A stretch of 64,000 nucleotides of DNA from assembly GCF_000835495.1 (NCBI RefSeq), contig NW_015622545.1, forward strand, positions 4,542,042 to 4,606,041, in the 5' to 3' direction. The DNA is from Cladophialophora immunda. Its lineage: Eukaryota > Ascomycota > Eurotiomycetes > Chaetothyriales > Herpotrichiellaceae. Made by a program: the position numbers and the translations under genes. This document shows positions 34,389 to 45,464 of this stretch, piece after piece (position 1 is the stretch's first letter; each line of letters starts with the position of its first letter). The notes beneath the pieces were generated by a model, which saw only the letters and a program-made list of their open reading frames with translations, did not search any database and was not told where the DNA came from.

Positions 34389-35855
34389 ATGGCCATCATC
34401 AATTACCCCCTCCCGCCTCATAAAGAGCTCTTCTATAACGGTACCTGGCACCAGCCGACGGAAGGGGGATACCAAGAGACATTCAATCCAGGCAATGGGG
34501 AGGTCATCACCAAGGTCGCTGTCGCGTCAGTTGCCGATGTCGACGCCGCGGTGGCAGCGGCACACGAGGCGTTCTTGACGTGGCGTTCTGTCCCCCCCGT
34601 CGAACGAGCAACGTACATGCGCCGCGCTGCCGATGCGCTGCGTCAGCACGCGGAAGAACTGGCCTTCCTCGATTCTTTGAACACCGGAAACCCAATAACC
34701 AAAATGCTGTCGGACGCGAATGTCGCCGCCGCCAGCCTGGATTACTTCGCCGGTCTCATCCCCATGCTCAAAGGGGAGACCATTCCGCAAAGTGACGCGA
34801 CGTTCCACTACACTACGCGAGAGCCGCTGGGAGTAGTCGGACGGATTGTTGCGTTCAATCACCCCATCCAGTTTGCTGGGGCTAAGCTCGCCGCACCATT
34901 GGCCGCGGGAAACACGGTTATCGTCAAAAGTCCCGATCAAGCGCCGCTATCCTGTCTTCTCCTAGCCGAAATCCTACAACCGATATTTCCTCCCGGTGTG
35001 GTCAGCATTCTATCGGGGGGCGTGGAATGTGGAAAGGCTCTCGCCACACATCCATTGGTGAAAAAGATCACCCTAATTGGGAGCGTACGGACCGGTAAAG
35101 CTATTCAACAGGCCGCCGCGGCTTCACTCAAGCCCACAATTCTCGAATTGGGGGGAAAGAACGCTCTCCTTGCCTTTCCCGACGCCGACATCGATAAGTT
35201 GGCAGAGGGCGTGGCACGGGGAATGAATTTCACCTGGGCGGGTCAATCATGCGGATCCACCTCGCGAGTTTATCTGCATCAATCCCATTATAATGAAGTG
35301 CTCGAGAAGGTAGTAAAGTTGATTCGAAGAGAGTTTGCGCCGGGGGTGCCGACTGCAATGTCCACCACTATGGGTCCGGTCATCAGTCAGGCCGCTCACG
35401 ACCGAGTCATGTCTTACATTGAATCCGCAAAGACCGAAGGCGCTCGCTTAGTGATTGGGGCTAAAGTCCCAACTGACAATCCCGACATCAAGGGCGGCTA
35501 TTTCATCGAGCCGACCATCTTTGCAGACGTGGAACCATACATGCGGATCGCCAGAGAAGAAATCTTCGGACCAGTTATGTCGGTTTTCAAATGGGAAGAT
35601 GAGAAGGATCTGATAAGGCGAGTCAACGATACCTCGTATGGCCTCACGGCATCGATCTTCACACGAGATATGGCCAAAGCAACGACTATAGCGAGGAAGA
35701 TTGAGGCCGGGTATCTGTGGATCAACCACGTCTCTAAACACTACATGGGCGTCCCGTTTGGAGGAGCCAAGGAGTCGGGAGTGGGAAAGGAGGAGAGCGT
35801 GGAAGAATTGTTGTCATTCACACACATCAAAAGCGTGAATGTCGTCCTGGATTAG
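34389..35855 (+). CDS. NAD(P)+-dependent aldehyde dehydrogenase
   Basis: Single exon, 488 residues, the usual length. The chosen ATG (34389) has an ideal context (caccATGG) and begins at the usual family N-terminus. The frame also has an ATG at 34275, which would add 38 untypical residues. It oxidises an aldehyde to the acid. Seen: VVGRIVAFNHPIQFAGAKLA (catalytic-site Asn), ELGGKNALLAFPDADID with Glu253, WAGQSCGSTSR with the nucleophile Cys288 (35 residues later, the normal spacing), and EEIFGPVMSVFKWEDEKD. Overall it resembles betaine-aldehyde-type or broad-specificity enzymes. There is no targeting signal, so it is probably cytosolic. It sits between the P450 and the lyase and shares promoter motifs with the P450. 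Confidence 0.92.
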   Translation: MAIINYPLPPHKELFYNGTWHQPTEGGYQETFNPGNGEVITKVAVASVADVDAAVAAAHEAFLTWRSVPPVERATYMRRAADALRQHAEELAFLDSLNTGNPITKMLSDANVAAASLDYFAGLIPMLKGETIPQSDATFHYTTREPLGVVGRIVAFNHPIQFAGAKLAAPLAAGNTVIVKSPDQAPLSCLLLAEILQPIFPPGVVSILSGGVECGKALATHPLVKKITLIGSVRTGKAIQQAAAASLKPTILELGGKNALLAFPDADIDKLAEGVARGMNFTWAGQSCGSTSRVYLHQSHYNEVLEKVVKLIRREFAPGVPTAMSTTMGPVISQAAHDRVMSYIESAKTEGARLVIGAKVPTDNPDIKGGYFIEPTIFADVEPYMRIAREEIFGPVMSVFKWEDEKDLIRRVNDTSYGLTASIFTRDMAKATTIARKIEAGYLWINHVSKHYMGVPFGGAKESGVGKEESVEELLSFTHIKSVNVVLD

Positions 35856-36107
35856 GCGATGAGTATGCGCCTGATACAGAGATACACCATCGAGCATGAT
35901 AATGATCTGCGAAATAGAAAATACACCTTACCTGGCCCCGTGACAGACATTTCCGCTGCTTTCTTCTGGCTTCCTCTGCTTTACTGTTCCTACTGCCTCC
36001 AGCCTACTACGCCTAGCAGAATCAAATGGGGAAGTGTACACAAGATATCCTACGTCTAGGATAGGATATGTGATGGTGTGCTGGTGAACTGAAACACAAG
36101 CTTGATT

Positions 36108-37122
36108 CTATACACCATTCGTATACATACTGCCTCCGGCCGCCGTATCAAAGTCAATCACTTCCTGCAAGCCGCACAGTTCAAATACGTTTTTGGGTGT
36201 CGTCGATGTCTTGGGAAGAGCACCATTCTCCTTTAAATCTCTCAAGACTTGCGATAGGCCCTCGACAACCTGCCGTGTAGACACCGACGGAAAAATGACA
36301 ATCTTGAATCCCAGCTCTCGCGCCTCGGCCACGGAGATGTTGGGCGAGACTCCTCCTGATACCGCATTGTACAATACCGGCGTGGGATGAAGCCGTAGGC
36401 ACAGTTCGGCGGCTTGCTCTTTAGTCTCGACGCCTTCGAGAAAGACCACGTCTGCTCCGACACTCACCGCTTTCTGTAGCCTCTCAATGCATGCTTCAAA
36501 CCCGAGGGACTGCAGCGCATCGGTGCGGGCGATGATCACAATGTCTCCCAGTAATTTCTCACGCATGTTCACGGCCGCTCGGATCCGTGACAGGTAGATT
36601 TCTTCCGAGACCAGCTCTTTGTTCCGTAGGTGGCCACATCTTTTGTTCTGCACCTGGTCCTCGAGATGCAGGGCTGCAACGCCGGCTTGCATATACTGGG
36701 CCACGGTGCGACCGACCATGACAGCTCCTACACAGAATTAATTAGCTCGACTTCGAGTGAAAGGCGGATCGGGGATGCCCTCTTGCCTCCAAATCCCGTG
36801 TCGGCATCAGCAATCAGGGGAACACTCCGATCCAGGCTGGAAATCATTGCCGCGTTGTCTCTCATATCATTCAATGTGGTGAGTCCTAGATCTGCCATTC
36901 CTAATCTTGACATGGAGGTACCGGAGCCCGTCTGGAGGAGTAATAAATTCGAGTCAGCGAATCTCACTGCTGAAGCTATAGCGATTCCCAATTTACCATG
37001 TATAAACAGTCGAAACCTTCCTGCAACGCCATTCTTGCTGACAACCCATCATAGACTCCTGGACACATCAATGTCTTGGATGGGTCTGCAAGATACCCTC
37101 GAAGTCGGGCTGCTGCTGTCAT
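36108..37122 (-). CDS. Isocitrate lyase / PEP mutase superfamily C-C lyase (methylisocitrate-lyase-like)
   Basis: Exons in gene order: 37122-36997, 36931-36787, 36727-36108; 296 residues, the short PrpB-like length rather than the about 530 residues of glyoxylate-cycle isocitrate lyase. The fold cleaves 2-hydroxy-di/tricarboxylates. Seen: GVYDGLSARMALQEGFDCLY, TGSGTSMSRLGMADLGLTT, PLIADADTGFGG (metal-binding Asp), HLEDQVQNKRCGHL with the catalytic Cys121 in KRCGH, and IIARTDAL. KRCGH marks a C-C lyase, not a phosphomutase. The end (GGVSPNISVAEARELG) differs from classical PrpB, so the substrate may differ (2-methylisocitrate, dimethylmalate, oxaloacetate and related acids are alternatives). 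Intron 2 has a GC donor. It is divergent from the aconitase-like gene over 567 bases. Confidence 0.85.
36728..36786 (-). other. GC-AG intron in the lyase gene
   Basis: The 5' end is GCAAGA and the 3' end is TGTAG on the minus strand. It joins DTGFGG to AVMVGRTV in the normal superfamily order, so the non-canonical donor is well supported. Confidence 0.75.
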
Positions 37123-37689
37123 TTGGGTAATTGTTCTGATGGCAACCATGATTGATGCTCTTGTGGTAGTGTTTGTCGGTTATCAGACAGAACAGAACGC
37201 TCGACGCGATTGGGTCAATGCCTACTAGAGAGTCGAGATCTTGGGCGAAAGGACATATAGTGTTCCGGAGGAGATCACATCTGCCGGTCAAGACAAAGCC
37301 GCGCGGCCGACGGGCCGCTCAGGGGCAGGCATTTCCCCGCTGCGCTGTGTTACTGTATATTCGTGATACGCCTCAACTCTGACCCCAGACTAGAGCGAGG
37401 TATATCTCAATCGAGCCGAGTTCAGGAATTCTTCTTGGATGGGCCTAACATTTACCCCAGAAATTTGGCCACCCGTGCGCAGATTCTGGCACCAGTCAGT
37501 GTTGGCGAGTGGGTCGCCAACTCCGTTGCGGAGCGGAGCGGAGCACCATTATTATCACGCGCCCCATTTCGGGTGCTCGTCAGGCCAACAATGCTTCCGA
37601 CAAAGGTCCGATAATAATTCTTTGACGGTCATTTCCAGAGCGCCCTGGGAGAAGATGGGTTCGAAGGGTGGAACGCAAGAACTTAGAAA
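37123..37689. promoter_or_regulatory. Divergent promoter lyase / aconitase-like gene
   Basis: 567 bases. It is GC-rich with several CGG/CCG triplets (near 37298-37320) and a gcggagcggagcggagc run near 37532-37550. The 11-bp motif of the P450 and aldehyde dehydrogenase promoters is not present exactly. The two enzymes are probably co-expressed from this spacer. Confidence 0.4.
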
Positions 37690-40600
37690 ATGAGAGGGTC
37701 TGTTCGTAACAGCATGGACACTGGGTCACCACAAAATACTATTTCGCGGGAGAAAATCATCATGGCGAAGAACAACAGCGACAACAGCATGGAGTGGTTG
37801 CTGGATCAGACCTTGGAGATCTTGTGTCATACACGCAACATTGAATTACCTCTGACCTCTTTACCCACCGCCGAGCACTCGACAGCATTTGGGGACTACT
37901 TTGCCGCGCTGGAAGAGGTGAAAAGGGCCTTGGTCGACATGGACAAGCACCATGAAGCCGAGGCAATAGGAAGGGCGGCGGAATATGCGGCTGAATCAAC
38001 AATGCAAGGTGGTCTGGGAATCCAAAGCACGCAGGATCTGGATCCTAAATCCCAAGAGAAGGTGTTGGCATCCGTCGAGGCTTGGTTGGAATCACTCAAC
38101 GCGGCCGAAGCTGCAAGACGGCTCCTGAAACCACTGACTGCAAAGTCGATGGGCACAAGGCCCATGAATCTGACCGAGAAGATCTTGGCTCATCACTCGA
38201 TCGACCCGCTTCCACTCCAAGGCGTCAAGGAAGGGGACTTTGTTCGCCTCTCCGTGGATTGGATCATCGCCTCCGAATCCTCGTGGTTTGTAAGCTCTAT
38301 TCTGCCAACACCAAAGGCTCTGATGTATTTTATCACACGGCCGAGAGAGACTGATATATGTCAAGGGCATGAGTAAAACACTGCGTTATCTCCCTGATTT
38401 CAGACCGTGGCGCAATGATCGATTATGGCTTGCCGCCGATCACGTCGTGGATCCTAGAACGTACGAAACGCCTTTGAATCGACGGCTGATCGATGCGACG
38501 GACAATGCAGCCCGTGACTTCAAATTGACCGACTACAAGGGTCCCAATGTAAGTAACTTCATTACTTATGGTAAGATATCAGAAATCATATCTCTGACAT
38601 TGAAGTCGCAGTACACCATCATACACACCGAGTTTGTGCGTCAACGAGCAGAGCCCGGATTATTTGTCCTTGGCGCGGATTCTCGTAAATTTTCGACAAT
38701 GGCCTGTGGCGGATGAAATTTGGCTAATGTTTGATATAGATACTTGTTCCTCGGGAGCTGTAGGATGCCTCGCCATTGGCCTCGGGGCGGTTGACGTTGC
38801 CATTGCGTTGGCCACCGGAGAGAGTTGGATCAAGGTCCCAGCATGTATCAACATTCGGTTCGTCGGCCGACCTGGACTGGGAATCGGTGGCAAAGATGTC
38901 ATCCTATACATCCTGGGAGAATTAAAGCGAAACACTGTCGCGGCAAACCGTATTGTGGAATTTTCCGGCCCGGGAATTCAACATCTCTCCGTCGATGCGA
39001 GATTTGCAATCTCGAACATGTGTACCGTATGTCATGTCAATTCAACCTCCCGCCTAACCCTTGTATGAATGCTAATGTACGGACTTAGGAATTCGGTGCC
39101 ATTACGGGAGTGTTTGTTCCTGATGCGTTGGTCAAAAATTACATCGACAGTCGGAAGCAAAAGTCCAGGCGCTCGTCTCCGCTCTACTTCCGCCCCGACG
39201 CCGATTGCCAATACGCCGAGTCCTTTGAAATCGACCTCTCCAAGGTTCAATCGTACGTGGCCATTTACCCATCACCGGATGATGTCGTGCCGATCTCCCA
39301 GCAAGTCGGACGAGCGTTGGACGGTTGTTTCATCGGAGCCTGCACCACTACCGAAGAAGACTTGATTCTGGGTGCTCTCGTCTTGCAAGTTGGACTGCGG
39401 AAGGGATTGAAAAGAAAACGGGGCAAAAAGCATGTGGTCCCTGGCTCTTTACCGATCACCGAGCGCCTGGATAAATTAGGGTTGTTGGACTTCTACCGTG
39501 AAGCTGGGTTCGTTGTTGGGGTGCCCGGATGCAGCTTCTGTGTCGGCATGGGCGCCGATCAAGCCCAAGAGGGTGAGGTGTGGCTCTCGTCCCAAAATCG
39601 CAATTTCAAAAACAGAATGGGAAAAGGTCTGCTCTCTGTGTCCGGGCTCGTCTCATCGCCACATTCATGCATGCTGATACGATACGCACAGGATCGATCG
39701 GGAACCTCGCTTCGGCCGCAGCGGTGGCAGCATCCTCATTCAGCATGACGGTCACAGATCCAGCGGAATTCTTGGAAGAAGTCGACATGAGGTACTATGA
39801 TGATCTGCGGAAGCCAGGAAAAAGGAGCCTGAAGTCCTCTCAGTCCGCTCCAGTGCCAACAACTCCATTGACCTACGTCGAGCCCAATTTCGTGAGCAAA
39901 CCTCCAGACAGAGTGGATGATGCTCATTCAGTGTTACCGGAGGGACCAGCAAAAGCGACGGCAGGAGATGCAAGATCAGACTCCAATGACGGCCAAGAGC
40001 CTCAGAGCTATCACCCGATTCGTAGCAAGGTGATTAGACTGGGCGACTTTATTGACACGGATGCGGTAAGTTCCTCCATTGGCACCTTTGCAGATCAGTG
40101 ACAACTGGGTCTAAATTCTAATCCGGTAATCCAGATTGCCCCGGCCGAAAGTCTTGTGACAGCAATCACCGACGAGGATCTGGGGCAGCATTGTATGAAG
40201 TATGTCATGCCGGAATTCAGGGACAAGGTCCGCAATGGCCAGCGCGTGATTGTCGGAGGACAAGCCTTTGGAGTTGGTTCTTCGCGTGAGGCGGCGGTGA
40301 GAGCTTTCAATGGTGAGTCGCGATAAACAATCTCTACCTAATGTAACATGTTCCTGGAGGCTGATAAAAGAGTTGCTTATTAGGCCTCGGCGTCCAATGT
40401 GTCATTGCACGCTCTTTCGCCTTCATCTATGGCCGCAATCAACCCAATTTAGGGTTACTGGGGATCACCATCACGGACGATCATTTCTATGATCTCGCAA
40501 AGGACGACGTCGACATCGAGATCAGGTTAGAAGACAGGACGATCATGGTCGCGGGCTTTGCGTTCGACTTTTCATTAACAGATATGGAATTGTCGCTCAC

Positions 40601-40763
40601 GCGAAATCAGGGGATGCTACAGGCATACAGAAAGTTTGGGAATCGACTGTTCCAGGCCTTGGGCAATGAGAGCCACGAGGGCCACGAGGGCCACGAGTTC
40701 GCGGAAAGACCAACGACAGAGGTGCTCGAATTGTCTGCGGCAGTAGAAGAGCTGCAATGGTAG
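37690..40763 (+). CDS. Aconitase / 3-isopropylmalate dehydratase-like enzyme with extra N-terminal region
   Basis: Exons 37690-38289, 38366-38548, 38612-38684, 38740-39026, 39089-39626, 39692-40065, 40135-40312, 40384-40763; 870 residues (846 if the better-placed ATG at 37762 is used). The catalytic large-subunit part starts at about residue 159 ([13 protein letters not shown]) and includes [37 protein letters not shown] (Cys466) and [13 protein letters not shown] (Cys529, Cys532). All three [4Fe-4S] cysteines are therefore present. The small-subunit swivel domain follows a linker (DFIDTDA ... [10 protein letters not shown]), fused as in fungal Leu1. The helical first about 155 residues are not part of the usual fold and I do not recognise them. 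There is no clear mitochondrial signal. It should hydrate, dehydrate or isomerise a substituted malate/citrate-type acid for the lyase next door. Confidence 0.87.
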
Positions 40764-41718
40764 AACCGTGCTCAATGGAGCTTTTGCTTAAGCTTACTAG
40801 CATTAATAAGAAGAGAAACAAGATATCTATATGTAGAGAAAATGAGCACAATTTTGATCTTGGGTCCTTCATTACCACTACTATAGCACTGGAATGGCCA
40901 TTGTCCTTGGTTGTAACTTGTCTCATGGGCAGCGTCGGTGGTCTGCAGCATTGCTACTACTAATAACTAGGTTGAATAATTGTCTGAAGTTATACATGCC
41001 ACGTGGGAGCTCAATCTTCAAGCAATAAAGAGCGACGCTAACAAGGGTGCCCATTCCCCAGTCTTTGAAAGTGGCGCATCGCATCGATTACCGTAGCAGA
41101 CCAGCCTTAGATAAGCAAAGAACGTCGTTTCGTTTCCTGGGGCCAAGACTCAAACCACTTTGAGCACACGACCTCTTCGGAGCATTATCTCGTGTCCAGG
41201 GCTGGCAGGATCAGGATCAGGCTGAGCTCTCGCCGACGAACGATGACTACACTCCGCTCGTTGATGCTGTCCCGCGTGTCGGGCCTCTCTGCCAAAATGG
41301 CCGAGCGGTACGGAGCTACAGTTGATGCCAGGGCCGAGGGGCTTGGTTTGGATGGGTGGTGGCGGATTCTAGAGCGCAGCTGTGCTAGCACGAATGGAGA
41401 TCTCTGAGAATTGTGGGGAGATCAGCGTGGATGGTACCCCAAACGGCAAGTAATAGTCAGTCTTCAAAATTCAAAAGGTGCCGTTTGCCGTAACGTCAGT
41501 AGTCGGCAATAAGCGGGTCGTTGACTCGTGGCCTCCAACACGTCCCTCCCCCCTGCACCAACCAAAGTTCGCAGATTTCGCAGCTCGCTTCTGGTCTTGG
41601 CCGGCGAGGGTGTGTATAAAGTCCGCCTCCCTCCCCGCAGCGCATCTCGTACACACTCCGACCGGCCCGGAGAGAGGCATGTTGTAACTTGTAACTTGTA
41701 TCTTGTATCTTTGCCGTG
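40764..41718. other. Intergenic region before the cluster regulator
   Basis: 955 bases containing the 3' region of the aconitase-like gene and the promoter of the Zn2Cys6 gene. A gtataaag box near 41614 lies about 100 bases before the regulator ATG. Short cttgtaacttgtatcttgtatc repeats follow at about 41688-41709. No gene was seen. Confidence 0.45.
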
Positions 41719-44193
41719 ATGGACATCGCTCAATGCTTGGACGACGAACCACAACCCCATTCAACAGATGCCAGGGGCTTCACGGAGACAAGCGGCCAGC
41801 GGAAGATAGCCCGGGTTGCATGTCGAGCATGCAGACAGGCCAAGGTGAGCATCTCTGTTGCCAGCTTCACGAATGATCCGTAGATACAACGCGTCGAGTA
41901 TCTCTGGAGTCTGCTTCTTGCCGCTCTACCAGGTCTGACCTTTTGTCTTAGTCGCGGTGCGATGCGGATAGCCGTTCAGTTCCCTGCTCTCGGTGTGAGA
42001 GATTGTCCCAGGAATGCCAAGTGGACGTCAAGTTCAAGAGGCATGCAAAGAGAGCGTATACGAATCCACCGATTACCTGGAGGCCCGGACAATTGCTAAT
42101 TCTCAGACTTTAGTCGATATGATGACCTCCTTCAGCAAGTGCAACGACTGCAGTCGGCGATTCTGGAATCCAACCGGAGCCCTCCTATCTCGTCCAATGC
42201 TGCTGAGGGGGAAGTGGGAGTCGCTGGATTGAACTGGCTCAGCTCGAATGGTTTGGACAACGAAGCCTTGCAGATACAACAAACGGTCCGATCGCCGTCG
42301 ACAGGCCAGTTCCTCAAAAGTGCCGACCGTGTCCCCTTCATAGAGACTACGGATGCGCTTGGCATCCAGGATCCAACCATGCCGAGCAGTTTTCTTTCAG
42401 AGAACTATTCCCTTTCAAAGCTGCCATCGTGTGAACCACCCTCCCCGGAGATACGCAGCGTTACCTTGGCTCGTACAATCGACACCGTTACGCTCACAGC
42501 GGAGCCGATTAACGAGCTGTTCCAAATGTCTGTTACTCTGTTACCACTCCGAGGAGACATCGTTCATTACCGTCTTCCCGGACACGTGCTAATCGTCGTC
42601 GTACAGATATTTCGCAGATTACCATCCATTGATGCCTTTTCTGGATCCAACTGCAACACCCAATGACTACTACTCTCGTTCACGCTTTCTCTTTTGGGCC
42701 ATCATTATTGTTGCCAGCCGTCGATATGACAAAGAACCTTCACTTCTCGGGAGCCTTTCTGGGCCGGTGCTGGCTCTGGCGTGGAGGTCGATCGAGGCAC
42801 TACCTCACACACCTTTCGTGGTTCAAGCGATTATTCTAGTCTGTACATGGCCATTCCCCACGACATCTATGTGGACCGATGCATCTTTCATGCTCATTAC
42901 GGCGGCCAAAAGTGCCGCCATGCAGATGGGAATTCACCGGCCGGAGTGTATTCAGGATTTCTCACGGGATGAAAGATCACTGAGTCCTGAAGGCATCCAG
43001 GACTCGGTCAAGCTATGGGCGAGTTGTTATATTGCAAGCCAACGGTGAGTGCGTCTCTTTGATGGCTTCCATTGTTATAAGGAAACGTCAAAGTGCTAAT
43101 GTAGGGCTAGCATCACATCTGCTTTTGGCCAGGAATCCATCTTCAAGCCAGATCGACTCATCAATCGCGCCAGCCAGTTGGATAACATCTATGCGCTGCC
43201 TCCAAGCCTTCACGACACCCTGAGAATGGCGCATTTCTCGGTGCGGATCAGCGCTCTCATGTCAGAGAACACCAACACTCAGTTTGGGTTTCCTGCCGAG
43301 AATGATTATGACCGAGTCATACAACAGCTTGAATCGGGATTAGATGATCTCGATCGTCAAATACCGCCCAACGCTACAGGTCAGAGTCTAGGGAGGCCCT
43401 TGTACCCTTGATCTCATTGTTAACGAAGCGATACAGATTATAACCGTGTGCAGCGGCACTCTGCTCGGCTCCAGCTCCGTGTCTTCCACTTCTTCGAAAT
43501 GGGGGACGAAGATTGCCGCAAGACTGGTTTGTTAAAGGCCTTCCAGACGGCGTTGAGACTGGTCGAATGCGTTGTCTCGGCCGATTCCAAGTCGAATTTT
43601 CCGATTTGTGCTCCGACCCATTTGTATCGGTGGTTGATTGTCGCGGGAATTACGATTCTGAAAATTCTAAACTCCAGTTACTCCAGTCTGGTGGACTATG
43701 ATTCTGGCAAGCGAAACTTCAATGCTATCATCAAGCTCTTGCGCCGCTACTCCTTGCAAGACAACGATAATTTTGGACTGCACACCCGGATTTTGAGTCA
43801 GCTATGGCACTTTCACCAATCTTCGCCCGAAATCAAGGCCGCTCCACCAACGCTTCGTATCAAGACAAGGCTCGGTGCGAGTGTCCTGCATGATGCTCTG
43901 TGGATATGGAGGAAACGGTACAAAATGGATGGAATGTCTTCCAATTCAGACCTTGGTATGTATCCCATCGCTTTCTTTTGTGAAGCTCAATCCCTAACTA
44001 GACAACAGCTCAGGGCAAAGGTCCGCTTGATTTGACCTTTTTTGGGATCTCAAGCAAAGCACCTCAAAGTTCCGAGGACCCAAATCTGTTTGGAAACGAT
44101 ATCGGCGGTCCGGACTGCATGGTGGACATGGATTTAACGTATTGGCTGGCTCCGGAAGTTGCAAACATGCCGCAGGATTGGCAACGTTTTTAA
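41719..44193 (+). CDS. Zn2Cys6 transcription factor, probable cluster regulator
   Basis: Exons 41719-41844, 41952-42055, 42114-42527, 42607-43044, 43105-43379, 43437-43955, 44009-44193; 686 residues. All seven exons keep frame. The Gal4-type cluster is Cys35, 38, 45, 54, 57 and 64 (CX2CX6CX8CX2CX6C), split by intron 1 as is common. A basic linker (KFKRHAKRA) and a short coiled coil (YDDLLQQVQRLQSAI) follow, the usual dimerisation layout. Residues about 215 onward form the fungal middle homology region (YFADYHPLMPFLD, RSRFLFWAIIIVASRRY, AAKSAAMQMGIHRP). It would be nuclear and bind CGG-containing sites. It lies at the right end of the cluster and is the obvious candidate to control it. Confidence 0.88.
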
Positions 44194-44520
44194 TGGACAT
44201 GACTTAAAAAGTGACCTTGTTTCGATAAACAGAGCATAGGATGGACTATATGCACCTCATAAAATAATAATGGTGCCCAAGCCTATGATGCCCAATTAGT
44301 AGGTGGTCCAGTTACTAACTCCCTAGCTTAGGAGCCTAAGCACTAGGGCTATCGAAACCTATAAGGTCTATACTTATAGGTGGTCCTAACATTATTGTAC
44401 AAACATCGTAGGGTCTAAGGTTTAAATAGACTAATTAGAGTAGTTAGAGCTTAGTAGGACTAAGAGGTTAAAGGTTTACTTTTTAAAGGTTAAAAATTTA
44501 TAGTTTTTCTAGAGATTTTT
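44194..44520. other. AT-rich repeat remnant left of the solo LTR
   Basis: 327 bases rich in TTAG/CTAA motifs with no frame. Composition changes sharply from the neighbouring gene, which marks the start of the repeat-rich part. Confidence 0.5.
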
Positions 44521-44716
44521 TGTTAGGGATCCCTCCCCAAACACAACAAACCGGCCAAGCATGGGCGCCAAGGTTACACAACATATCAGGGGCGCATGCT
44601 GCGCGCACCCTGCTCAAACCCTCTTCAAGGCTTTGAGTCTCTGTATATAGGGCTAGAGCTATCAGTACTAGGCGTTATTGCTTCTATCAACCTGTCTGTC
44701 CACCGCTTCCCTTACA
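44521..44716. repeat. Solo LTR of the chromovirus, 196 bp
   Basis: It begins TG, ends CA, and is nearly identical to the LTRs at 49105-49300 and 55563-55758. It is flanked by ttttt on both sides (44516-44520 and 44717-44721), consistent with a 5-bp target duplication. It differs from the 5' LTR of the full element at about six positions, all transitions, and looks like the least mutated of the three copies. Confidence 0.88.
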
Positions 44717-45464
44717 TTTTTAGAGGATAATTTATAAAGAGAGTAAATTAAGTACAAAGAATATACTAAGAATAATTTATTATACTGTAAGTAATCGACT
44801 TGATTTTGCTAGAATATAGTAGCTAGGTAGTCTCTCAGTAGATTAGTGTCTTGAACATCAAGGGACAATAGTAAGTCTCTGAGCTTCCCGGTTGGAGGTA
44901 CACACAGTTTGCGGTTTGGACGTGCTTCGGCAAGGGCGCATCACAGATACTGACCGCGTTCACAATGTTGAGGAGTGACTCTGCAATTGCGATACGTCTT
45001 CGTCTCAATCGCGCACATCTTGTTGCGTCTTGCGTGCGGTAATAGATATTGCATCTGTTTAAGTGATCGAGATGTGTATATTAAGCTATGGAGGTGCGTA
45101 TTATCGCACTGCAGGGTGATGCTTGGCGAGCTGTAGGATAGATAAAGTGAGGCGAGAAGCACTTCGTAGTGTGCCTTGAAGTCTTGACGTGGAGCCACGT
45201 CATTGGTTAACAGCTGGAGCATACACACCAGCCTCGCCAAGGAGATGCCACTCTCGATCATTCGATTTTGCACGCTTCACTTTGACCTCCTCGTGCTACA
45301 ATTCGTCTCAGAACTTATTCTGTTGGATGAGACCCGCTGATTGAAATCCGCGTCCTTTTGATTACTCTTATAGTACCTGACCTGCCTAGAACGAGGCTGT
45401 GGCATTGTTTTCGTTTATAAATATACTTAGGAGCTCATGATCTGACACTGATTTGATAGTCAGG
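44717..45464. other. AT-rich to mixed sequence between solo LTR and BTB gene
   Basis: 748 bases. The left 200 are AT-rich repeat debris. The remainder has a minus-strand frame (44941 to about 45261) without family motifs that I do not accept as a gene. The right end holds the BTB promoter. Confidence 0.4.

Noticed and set aside
29865..44193. Itaconate-type or polyketide cluster
   Set aside because: No cis-aconitate decarboxylase, mitochondrial tricarboxylate carrier, citrate synthase, polyketide synthase or peptide synthetase is present in the cluster.
44941..45261. Minus-strand frame of about 106 codons
   Set aside because: No recognised motif; lies between a solo LTR and a gene promoter. 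Kept only as a note.
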